Origin: an uncultured Mycoplasmatota bacterium
Lineage (GTDB): Bacteria > Bacillota_I > Bacilli_A > RF39 > UBA660
DNA length: 11,737 nt
Reading direction: 5' to 3'
NCBI GenBank assembly: GCA_947643295.1
Contig: CANRVM010000028.1
Coordinates: 1 to 11,737 of the forward strand
Within the stretch, counting starts at the first letter, position 1; the number at the start of each line of letters is the position of its first letter. Below the pieces are notes generated by a model that saw only the letters and a program-made list of their open reading frames with translations, had not been told where the DNA came from and did not search any database. Of this stretch, positions 6,163 to 11,737 are shown piece by piece. The position numbers and the translations under genes are program-made.

Positions 6163-7289
6163 ATGGTTTATGATAAAATGTTTGAAGAGTTTTTGGAAGA
6201 AATAAAATTAGAGGGAACTTATGCATCGATGGATGGAATTAGAGAAGTGTCCTAAGTAATGTTAGAAATAATTAAGAAAAAGAAAGATGCTACTTTTGAG
6301 GAGGTAGTCGAAGAAATAACCAAAGAAAATATAAATCAATTAAGAGAGATAAAAAGAAACTATCCTATTCATGGTTATACCGTAGGAAAGAGTGTTGGTG
6401 ATATTAATGTGAAAATAGTAGGAGGAAATAGAAATCATACAGGAGAAAATATGCCTAAGGACGCCTTGTTTGATATTGATTCTATGATTAAATTTTATAC
6501 ACAGATTATTGCTTATAACTTAATGAAAGAAAAGGTATTTAATTATTATGACAAGGGGAAGAATTGCCGAGAAAGCTACGATAGAAGAAGCATTAGAATG
6601 TTTATATGAGATGAAGGTAGTATCAACAGAAAACTATAATTATAATGATATGGGTATGATGTTAATGAAATAGGTTATGTAAATGATTCTAGTGATTTAG
6701 TTGTTGATGGCTACAGTGGGCATGCAGGAGTTGTAGCTTCTAGCAATGATTTAATAAGTTTAGGAAAAGGAGTAGAAGATGAAACCATTCTTTCTAAAGA
6801 AGCTCTAAAAGCTGCCTATATTCCTGGAATAAAAGACAATAGAGGAATTATGGGAAATACTTATACCTCTCATAAACAAGGAAATGATATGAGTTATGTA
6901 GATTTTTTAGAACCAACTACTAATTTTTCGATTCAAGGTAGTACAAGATGTCAAATGAATATTGGAAGAAACAGTGTTAGTACAATTTGTCTTAATCCTG
7001 CCTCTATGGGACTAGAGCGAGCAATTATTGAACAAGATAGAATAAATGTTAATAGAATAAAAAACAATCAAGCACCTTTACAACTTGTGAAAAATTTTAA
7101 GTTTTATCATGAAGGAAAAAAAGTAACTTATGATTTAGTGGATAAAATACTTATGGCACCGAGTGCAAAACGGTAGAGCCTATTACGAAGCAAAATGCAA
7201 AACCCACTTTAAGACTTCGTTTCTTAGATAAAGTAATGAAAGAATATGATACTAATGCAAAAGTAAAAGTAATGAAGAAGGTTTTATAG
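6163..7289 (+). pseudogene. Broken serine hydrolase (class C beta-lactamase-like family)
   Basis: The intact ancestor would be a penicillin-binding-type serine hydrolase of about 370 residues. The start ATG 6163 follows AAGAGG at 6151-6156. The frame meets TAA at 6253, continues in the same frame from 6259 to about 6556, shifts for 6557-6670, shifts back for about 6667-7173 and shifts again to the stop at 7289. The catalytic SxxK motif (Ser-Met-Ile-Lys, 6481-6492) is preceded by DALFDID. A YND motif (6641-6649) in YNYNDMG stands for the second catalytic element. GYSGHAGVVASSNDLISLG follows, the usual block near the third. Sequence between Tyr-Asp-Lys (to 6555) and GRIAEK seems shortened compared with the family. 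It is either decayed or affected by sequence errors. Confidence 0.75.
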
Positions 7290-7386
7290 TAATTATTTAA
7301 TAAAGCATTCATTAAAAAATTATGACATAAGAAAAAATTATAATTTTGTTTAATGTGTAAATAATTGATTTTGTAGAAGTTATATA
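7290..7386. other. AT-rich spacer without a recognisable gene
   Basis: The 97 bases between the pseudogene and the T-box promoter are almost pure A and T. They contain short self-complementary AT stretches, such as the one at 7334-7347, but no stem with G-C pairs and a T tail, and no ORF with a binding site. I see no Stem I of a T-box leader in them. Confidence 0.6.
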
Positions 7387-7415
7387 TTGACAGAGAAATA
7401 AAAAATTAGTATGAT
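7387..7415 (+). promoter_or_regulatory. Promoter of the T-box leader and the downstream unit
   Basis: TTGACA at 7387-7392 and TATGAT at 7410-7415 are separated by 17 bases, a near-perfect housekeeping promoter. Transcription would begin near 7422 and leave a leader of only about 136 bases before the first start codon. The unit reads into the LOG gene, the acetyltransferase remnant and glyS. Confidence 0.8.
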
Positions 7416-7421
7416 TAATTC

Positions 7422-7546
7422 ATAAGTTGTGATGACTGAGGTGGAATCTCACGAGCAGTATAATAAAAGTGATTCTTTTGGAATAAATAAGGTGGAACCG
7501 CGGAAGTTATTTCGTCCTTATGTTATTCTAAAAGTTTTTATTTTTT
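7422..7546 (+). promoter_or_regulatory. Glycine-type T-box leader of unusual, short form
   Basis: AAGGTGGAACCGCGG at 7489-7503 is the T-box consensus, and CGTCCTT at 7513-7519 is the partner strand. Together they form the antiterminator: AAGG/CCTT, a TGGAACCG bulge, and CGGAA/TTTCG (7501-7505 with 7510-7514). In T-boxes the TGGN base pairs with the tRNA discriminator; A calls for U, as in tRNA-Gly, and glyS lies downstream. The antiterminator is continued at its base: CTTTTGGAAT (7475-7484) pairs with ATTCTAAAAG (7525-7534), and a T run follows to 7546. A normal Stem I with specifier loop is not evident; only small stems around 7435-7460 can be drawn. The T-box identity is firm; its working state is not. 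Confidence 0.8.
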
Positions 7547-7557
7547 AGGAGGAAAAT

Positions 7558-8115
7558 ATGAATATATTTATTGGATGTGGTTCAGAAATTGTAGAAGATA
7601 AATTCTATAAAAATAGTTTATCTTTGATTACCAAAATAGCAAGTTTAGATAATGTCAATTTAGTATTTGGTGCTTATCATCATGGATTAATGGGAAGTTG
7701 TTATGATATTTTTAAAAATCATCAAAAGAAAATAATTGGTATTACCTTAAATTGCTACCAAGAGCAATTAGATGAATTAGAACTAGATGAGACTATTGTA
7801 GTGGAAACTTCTATGGACCGAACAAGAGAGATTTATCAAAAAAGCGATATTATGATTTTTATTCCAGGAGGACTTGGTACACATGCTGAGATATTATCTT
7901 CCATTGAAGAGTTACGTACGAAAGAAGATGATAAATTAATCATTCTTTATAATGATGACTTTTTCTATACTCCTTTTATAAAAGAAATGTACTGGTTATA
8001 TGAAAATAAATTTAATAGTAAAAATATTAGTGAGTATTGTCGTATTGAAAGTAAAGAAGAAGAAATCGTTAGATTAATAGAGAATGAAATGGAACATTTA
8101 TCGAATGGAGAATAA
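7558..8115 (+). CDS. LOG family (lysine decarboxylase-like) phosphoribohydrolase
   Basis: LOG-family enzymes hydrolyse nucleoside 5'-monophosphates, classically cytokinin riboside monophosphates, to the free base and ribose 5-phosphate. In most bacteria the natural substrate is unknown. The 185-residue product is a Rossmann-like protein opening MNIFIGCGSE, with a Gly-rich turn HHGLMGSCYD (41-50) and the family motif PGGLGTHAE at 103-111. An Arg-rich stretch MDRTRE before it supplies catalytic Arg and Glu111. A strong AGGAGG at 7547-7552 precedes the start and directly follows the T run of the T-box leader. It is the first gene behind the glycine T-box, which is an unexpected place for this family. 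The gene itself is intact. Confidence 0.85.
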   Translation: MNIFIGCGSEIVEDKFYKNSLSLITKIASLDNVNLVFGAYHHGLMGSCYDIFKNHQKKIIGITLNCYQEQLDELELDETIVVETSMDRTREIYQKSDIMIFIPGGLGTHAEILSSIEELRTKEDDKLIILYNDDFFYTPFIKEMYWLYENKFNSKNISEYCRIESKEEEIVRLIENEMEHLSNGE

Positions 8116-8593
8116 ATTTAAAAACTTAGAAACAAAAAGATTAATACTTTGAAAGATAGAAAACAGGGATGCCTCTTCTTTGTATCAAGGAATCTATTAT
8201 GATTTTGATTATTATAAGTACTATTATCAACTTCCCTTTGAGAGTTTTAAAGATTATCAAAAATTAGTAGATCAATACGAAGAATGGTATCATAATGGTA
8301 ATCATTTTCGCTGGGGAATCGAAAAAAAAGAGAATCATAAAATAATCGGAATCGTACAATTACATACAAAAGATAATATCAATAATAACTGTAAATTAGG
8401 ATATATCATTAGTTCCAAAGAAAAGAAAAAAGGGTATATGAAAGAAGCTTTACAGGAAATCATTCATTTTGCTTTTCATGAATTAGATTATCACCAGTTA
8501 GAAGCAGATATTGTTACCTTAAATACAGATTCGATACAACTTGTCAAATCCCTTCATATGGAAGAAGAATCTTATAGTATTATGATTAAGTAG
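8105..8593 (+). pseudogene. GNAT acetyltransferase with an in-frame stop
   Basis: GNAT enzymes move an acetyl group from acetyl-CoA to amines or protein N-termini. The frame opens at ATG 8105, inside the end of the LOG gene, with LETKRLIL, which is the first strand of RimJ/RimL-type members. A TGA at 8150-8152 then stands where the family usually has Arg (RLILR), and the frame continues without further breaks to TAG at 8591-8593. Later landmarks are WGIEKKENHKIIGIVQLH, the acetyl-CoA loop region GYIISSKEKKKGYMKEAL, and the C-terminal LEADIVTLNTDSIQLVKSL. A single A to T change in AGA would explain the stop. A restart at TTG 8180 would lose the first strand. Other TGA codons here act as stops, so recoding is unlikely. 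Confidence 0.7.
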
Positions 8594-8628
8594 TATATAC
8601 ATTAATTAATAGAAAGAAGGATGAATAA

Positions 8629-9982
8629 ATGGAAAAATTAACGATGGAGAAATTAGTAAATTACGCAAAACAATATGGATTTATTTTCCAAGGAAGTGAA
8701 ATTTATGGAGGACTAGCTAATACTTGGGATTATGGTCCATTAGGAGCAAGGTTAAAGAATAATATTAAGGATAATTCAAGAAAGGGAAAGAGCTTATGAA
8801 GTAGATGCTGCTATTTTAATGCACCCAAAAGTTTGGGAAGCTAGTGGTCATGTTTCGAGTTTCTCGGATCCTCTAATTGATTGTAAAGAATGCAAAATGA
8901 GACATCGTGCTGATAACTTAATTGATGATTTTGATAGAAATGCAAATGCAGATGGAATGAGCCAAGAAGAAATGATTTCTTATATTAGAGAAAAGAAAGT
9001 ACCATGTCCAAATTGTGGTAAAAGCAATTATACGGATATCAGACAATTTAACTTAATGTTTGAAACGCATAGAGGTGTTACTGAGGATGGTAAGAATAAA
9101 GTTTATTTAAGACCAGAGAATGCCCAAGGAGAGTATGTAAACTTTTTAAATGTACAAAGAACCACAAGAGCAAAGCTTCCATTTAGTATTGGGCAAATTG
9201 GAAAAGCTTTTCGAAATGAAATTACTCCAGGAAACTTTACTTTCCGAACCATTGAATTTGAGCAAATGGAGTATCAAACATTTTGTAAAGAAGGAACCGA
9301 TTCAGAAATTTATAATTATTTTAAAGAGTATGCAAAAAAATATTTTATGGATTTAGGAATAGAGGAAGAAAAATTAAGATTTCATGATCATGAAAAATTA
9401 GCTCATTATGCCAAGGAAGCTTGTGACATTGAATATCAATTTAGTTTTGGTTGGGGAGAAGTAAATGGTACTCATAATCGGACGAATTATGATTTGTCAA
9501 GGCATCAAGAATTTTCAAAAGTCTCTCAGGAGTATTTAGATTCAGAAACGAATGAAAAGTATATCCCATATATTATTGAATCAACTATTGGAGCAGATCG
9601 TCTAACTCTTGTAATATTAGATAATGCTTATCAAGAAGAAGAGTTAGAAAATGGCGAAACAAGGGAAGTGATGAAATTTCATCCAGCTATTGCACCATAT
9701 AAAGTGTGTGTTTTGCCACTTGTAAAAAAATATCATTCCGAAAAAGCAACAGAGATATATTATAACTTATCGAAGACGTTTATGGCTACTTATGATGAGG
9801 CTGGATCTATTGGAAAAAGATATCGAAGACAAGATGCGATAGGAACTCCATATTGTATTACAGTAGATGATGAAACCATAAATAATAATACAGTAACAAT
9901 AAGAGATAGAGATACCATGGAGCAAATTACTTTATCACTTGATGAAGTAAAATCTTATATAAATAGTAGAATTGAATTTTAA
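8629..9982 (+). pseudogene. glyS: Glycyl-tRNA synthetase, interrupted by a frameshift near the 5' end
   Basis: This is the single-chain (alpha2) class II glycyl-tRNA synthetase, which charges tRNA-Gly. ATG 8629 follows AGAAGG at 8615-8620 and gives an N-terminus with [20 protein letters not shown] and [11 protein letters not shown]. After 8772 the frame runs into TGA at 8797. The family sequence resumes in another frame from about 8774 ([16 protein letters not shown]) and stays open to 9982. The AWW segment expected after LKNNIKD is missing, so about 14-17 bases seem lost. Downstream all is present: zinc cysteines CKEC and CPNC, motif 2 around GKAFRNEITPGNFTFRTIEF, motif 3 GADRLTLVI, and the anticodon-binding domain from HPAIAPYKV. 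The intact part starts at ATG 8819. An essential gene in this state suggests a sequence error or a second copy. Confidence 0.85.
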
Positions 9983-10016
9983 GATATCATATATTATTTT
10001 GTAGAGGATGAAGTAT

Positions 10017-10109
10017 ATGCAAACTATAAGAAAAATTACAGTATATGATGAAGAGAATACAAAGATGGAAACAAAAGTAATAAGTAGCAACAAAACAGCT
10101 AGTAAATAA
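10017..10109 (+). CDS. Small hypothetical ORF, 30 residues
   Basis: ATG 10017 opens a 30-residue frame beginning MQTIRKITVYDEENTKMETK and ending TASK. GAGG at 10003-10006 lies about ten bases upstream, a workable but long spacing. No family is recognised. The Ile/Val-rich start followed by a charged middle is protein-like, and it could be the leading piece of a broken gene continued in the next ORF, which is in another frame. It lies 34 bases after glyS and would be co-transcribed. Confidence 0.3.
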   Translation: MQTIRKITVYDEENTKMETKVISSNKTASK

Positions 10110-10110
10110 T

Positions 10111-10203
10111 ATGAAAAAACAGGATATATATAGTATAGAACAATGGAATAATCTTATTGAAAATTATTATACTGCATGTTCAAGTGTTGAAATCATTAAA
10201 TAA
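10111..10203 (+). CDS. Small hypothetical ORF, 30 residues
   Basis: ATG 10111 begins one base after the stop of the preceding small ORF and gives 30 residues starting MKKQDIYSIEQWNNLIENYY and ending VEIIK. No convincing ribosome binding site precedes it, so it would depend on re-initiation. The Trp- and Tyr-containing sequence looks more like coding than random DNA of this composition, but I recognise no family. A decayed gene of which these two ORFs are pieces is an alternative. Confidence 0.25.
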   Translation: MKKQDIYSIEQWNNLIENYYTACSSVEIIK

Positions 10204-10208
10204 AAGAT

Positions 10209-10246
10209 AATGAACAAAAAGTTTTAAGAGGAGAAATTTGTTCATT
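10209..10246. repeat. Ten-base inverted repeat around a purine-rich loop
   Basis: AATGAACAAA at 10209-10218 is perfectly repeated in inverse as TTTGTTCATT at 10237-10246. The 18-base loop contains AAGAGGAGA, which looks like a ribosome binding site but is followed by no start codon at proper distance. There is no T tail after the stem, so it is not a plain terminator. Its role is unknown; an RNA processing site or operator is possible. Confidence 0.4.
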
Positions 10247-10277
10247 CATTCTTAAATCTACCTTTCTTATTTTCATC

Positions 10278-10301
10278 ACCATACTTAGTATGGTTTTTTT
10301 T
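10278..10301 (+). terminator. Strong intrinsic terminator of the glyS unit
   Basis: ACCATAC at 10278-10284 pairs with GTATGGT at 10288-10294 around the loop TTA, and eight T residues close it at 10294-10301. This is the clearest terminator in the window and ends the unit that begins at the T-box promoter. Confidence 0.85.
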
Positions 10302-10386
10302 CTATTTTCGAGACATTTTCCAAAGTTAACACTTAAGACATTATCATAAATTAATCATAAAACAGATTTAATGTGGTAAAAAATTT

Positions 10387-10415
10387 TTGATTTTTCTCTT
10401 CTTTTATGGTATAAT
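10387..10415 (+). promoter_or_regulatory. Promoter of the triple-repeat protein gene
   Basis: TTGATT at 10387-10392 and TATAAT at 10410-10415 are 17 bases apart, and TGG stands before the -10 box as an extension. It starts about 45 bases before the next gene, giving it its own transcription unit after the terminator at 10278-10301. Confidence 0.75.
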
Positions 10416-10459
10416 AAGAACGTTTTTATAAAGCATCTAATAAAAAGGGGGAATTTAGA

Positions 10460-11341
10460 ATGAGTAAAAATGAATTATCTTATGAACAAAAAGTGCAAGA
10501 GTTTTTAGAAGAAATGAAAAATAAAAAAGTGATTAGTCTTTGTGGTAGTCATTTTTCAGATGATCCATTTGGTCAAAAAGGAAGTAAATACAGTTGGTAT
10601 CGAAAAGAATGTATGAAATTATTAGAAGAGTTTAAAACGGAAGCAACGATTTCAGAAGAGAGAATGGAAGAAATTATGGAATTTGCAAAAATAGAAAATT
10701 ATATCAAAGAAAATTTAGAAAGAAAAAAAATGTCCGTGCTTGAGAAGGCAGGTGAATATCGCAATAAAGTATTAGAATTAAAGCGTGACATCAAAGAATC
10801 TGATCATCTTTATTTTTCAAATGGTGATAGGATGAAAGGCTGGCTATATAGAGAAAATATTGGTATAAAAAAAGAGTTAGAAAGTAATGGTCCATTAACA
10901 AATGAAAGAATAGAAGAAATAGATGCTCTAGGAGAATTAAACTTTTTGGTTATAGAGGTTTTTGCTAAAAAACAAAAATTATCGTTTGATGAGAAAGCTT
11001 ATGAATATCTAGAAAAATTATATGGCTTAGGTAGGGATATTGAAAATATGGAGAACATACGTTTTTCAAACGGAGAGAGTATGTCTGGATGGTTGAATTT
11101 TCAGGTAAAAAATCTACGCATTACTACCATGAGAGATGGAGCTGTTGATGAACATAGACTTTCGGTATTAACTAATATTTTTGATTGTAAACAAAGATTA
11201 AAGGAAGAAAGTATAACAGCTTTGACTGCTTCTAGATATGATGCATATCTAGACCAATATGCTCAGAGTAAAATTGGTACTATTATAAATGAATATCATA
11301 TGTTGGAAACACCTCAAAAAAACAAACAAAAAGTCAAATAG
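10460..11341 (+). CDS. Protein of three 83-residue repeats, helicase-associated-domain-like
   Basis: The 293-residue soluble, charged product consists of three imperfect repeats starting near residues 6, 91 and 174 (LSYEQK, MSVLEKA, LSFDEKA). Each has a helix, then Phe-Ser-(Asp/Asn)-(Asp/Gly), then a Trp (46, 128, 211) and a second helix with an NER or EER-like turn (EERMEEIMEF, NERIEEIDAL, EHRLSVLTNI). This layout of helix, F-x-(D/N)-G, G-x-W and helix recalls helicase-associated domains, which occur as repeats at the C-termini of helicases and alone; the match is by eye only. There is no helicase motif, signal peptide or membrane segment. AGGGGGAA (10445-10452) precedes the start. The function is unknown; nucleic acid binding is an inference. 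Confidence 0.75.
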   Translation: MSKNELSYEQKVQEFLEEMKNKKVISLCGSHFSDDPFGQKGSKYSWYRKECMKLLEEFKTEATISEERMEEIMEFAKIENYIKENLERKKMSVLEKAGEYRNKVLELKRDIKESDHLYFSNGDRMKGWLYRENIGIKKELESNGPLTNERIEEIDALGELNFLVIEVFAKKQKLSFDEKAYEYLEKLYGLGRDIENMENIRFSNGESMSGWLNFQVKNLRITTMRDGAVDEHRLSVLTNIFDCKQRLKEESITALTASRYDAYLDQYAQSKIGTIINEYHMLETPQKNKQKVK

Positions 11342-11363
11342 TATTTTTCTTGTAAAAAAACGG

Positions 11364-11392
11364 TTGACAAATTGATGAACAAAGCATATACT
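11364..11392 (+). promoter_or_regulatory. infC operon promoter
   Basis: TTGACA at 11364-11369 and TATACT at 11387-11392 stand 17 bases apart, close to the consensus. The start of transcription would be near 11399, giving a leader of about 150 bases before the infC start. No convincing terminator separates it from the preceding gene, so some read-through may enter. Confidence 0.85.
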
Positions 11393-11398
11393 AATAAC

Positions 11399-11550
11399 AG
11401 TCAAGAAAAAGGAAAGCGATGAATATCCACCTGATTTTCGAAGAAGAAAATAGGTAAAAAGCCAAAAAAAATAAGAAATTTATTTCATTTGTCTTTTTAA
11501 GTGGGTATTTATGGTATCCACTTTTCTTAATTTTTATGGAGGTGTTAGTT
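11399..11550 (+). promoter_or_regulatory. infC leader with attenuator (L20-leader type)
   Basis: The leader can fold in two exclusive ways. As terminator, AAGTGGGTA (11499-11507) pairs with TATCCACTT (11515-11523), followed by TTCTTAATTTTT. As antiterminator, GAATATCCAC (11421-11430) pairs over ten positions, two of them G-T, with GTGGGTATTT (11501-11510). The heptamer TATCCAC occurs in both competing strands. Between them CCT-ATTTTC (11430-11439, one bulge) forms a hairpin with GAAAATAGG (11446-11454). In Bacillus the infC-rpmI-rplT operon is controlled by ribosomal protein L20 through such a leader; that this one binds L20 is inferred from position and form. Confidence 0.7.
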
Positions 11551-11737
11551 ATCGCAAAGAATAATGATAACATGATGATTAACGATCAGATTAGAGCACG
11601 TGAGGTTCTAGTAATTGGACCGAATGGAGAGCAAGTTGGAATAAAATCAATTGAAGATGCAAAAACATTAGCAAATTATGCATCACTTGATTTAGTGTTA
11701 ATTAGTCCAAATGCAAATCCCCCTGTTTGTAAAGTAA
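11551..11737 (+). CDS. infC: Translation initiation factor IF3, 5' part
   Basis: IF3 keeps the 30S subunit free, and checks the start codon and initiator tRNA in the P site. The first 62 codons are present; the rest lies beyond the window. [20 protein letters not shown] is the N-terminal family signature, followed by the helix [20 protein letters not shown] and the linker start NPPVCKV. The start is placed at ATC 11551, with GGAGGTG at 11538-11544 seven bases upstream, because infC genes commonly begin with AUU, AUC or AUA and thereby regulate themselves. The in-frame ATG 11536 lies within the binding site itself, and ATG 11572 has none. rpmI and rplT would be expected next. Confidence 0.93.
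   Translation, partial: MAKNNDNMMINDQIRAREVLVIGPNGEQVGIKSIEDAKTLANYASLDLVLISPNANPPVCKV

Noticed and set aside
7334..7347. AAAATTATAATTTT palindrome as a terminator
   Set aside because: It has no G-C pair and no T tail, and such palindromes are expected by chance in DNA this AT-rich.
8150..8799. TGA at 8150 and 8797 as tryptophan codons (Mycoplasma code)
   Set aside because: TGA is the natural stop of cdd (4302-4304) and yqzL (5317-5319), Trp is written TGG in the intact genes, and at 8797 the family sequence is in another frame anyway.
11536..11538. ATG 11536 as the infC start
   Set aside because: It overlaps the GGAGGTG binding site and has no site of its own; infC is known for AUU/AUC-type starts.
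11391..11573. 60-codon frame on the minus strand over the infC leader
   Set aside because: It covers the promoter -10 region, the attenuator and the infC start; the leader explains the sequence better, and the product is just the Phe/Leu/Ile-rich reverse of A-rich DNA.
1..11737. CRISPR arrays, tRNA or rRNA genes, and phage or defence modules
   Set aside because: I looked for regularly spaced repeats, tRNA arms and CCA-adjacent stems, and nuclease or toxin-antitoxin signatures, and saw none.

Overview
This is a very AT-rich, densely packed bacterial segment in which every supportable gene lies on the + strand. The conserved order rpsU, yqeY, yqfC, yqfD, ybeY, dgkA, cdd, era, yqzL, recO, glyS is the one known from Bacillota such as Bacillus. 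AGGAGG-type ribosome binding sites, a T-box leader and an infC attenuator fit the same phylum. TGA ends cdd and yqzL, and tryptophan is read as TGG, so the code is standard rather than the Mycoplasma code. I infer a low-GC member of the Bacilli or Erysipelotrichia with a reduced genome. Keeping yqfC and yqfD hints at a sporulating ancestry.

Layout. Positions 1-52 look like the end of an IS3-type insertion sequence next to the C-terminal remnant of a membrane protein (54-212). rpsU (296-505) and yqeY (574-1017) each have a promoter and an intrinsic terminator. From 1080 to 6064 there is one tight run: yqfC, yqfD, a VanZ-family membrane gene, ybeY, dgkA, cdd, era, yqzL and recO, with four overlaps. 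Compared with Bacillus, phoH and yqfF are absent between yqfD and ybeY, and the VanZ gene sits there instead. The run serves ribosome maturation (YbeY, Era), lipid carrier recycling (DgkA), pyrimidine salvage (Cdd) and recombination (RecO).

The interval between recO and glyS (6065-8628) is the disturbed part. It holds a serine hydrolase (beta-lactamase fold) pseudogene with one in-frame stop and three frame changes. It continues with a promoter and a glycine-type T-box leader of unusual build, a LOG-family gene, and an acetyltransferase gene with a TGA in its first strand. The glyS gene that follows carries what looks like a short deletion with frameshift near its 5' end. Because glycyl-tRNA synthetase is essential, either the sequence has an error here or another copy exists elsewhere.

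Positions 9983-10459 hold two doubtful 30-codon ORFs, an inverted repeat, a strong terminator and a promoter. Then comes a 293-residue protein built of three repeats of about 83 residues (10460-11341). The window ends with a strong promoter, an attenuator-type leader and the 5' part of infC, which appears to start at an AUC codon, as is typical of the self-regulated initiation factor IF3.
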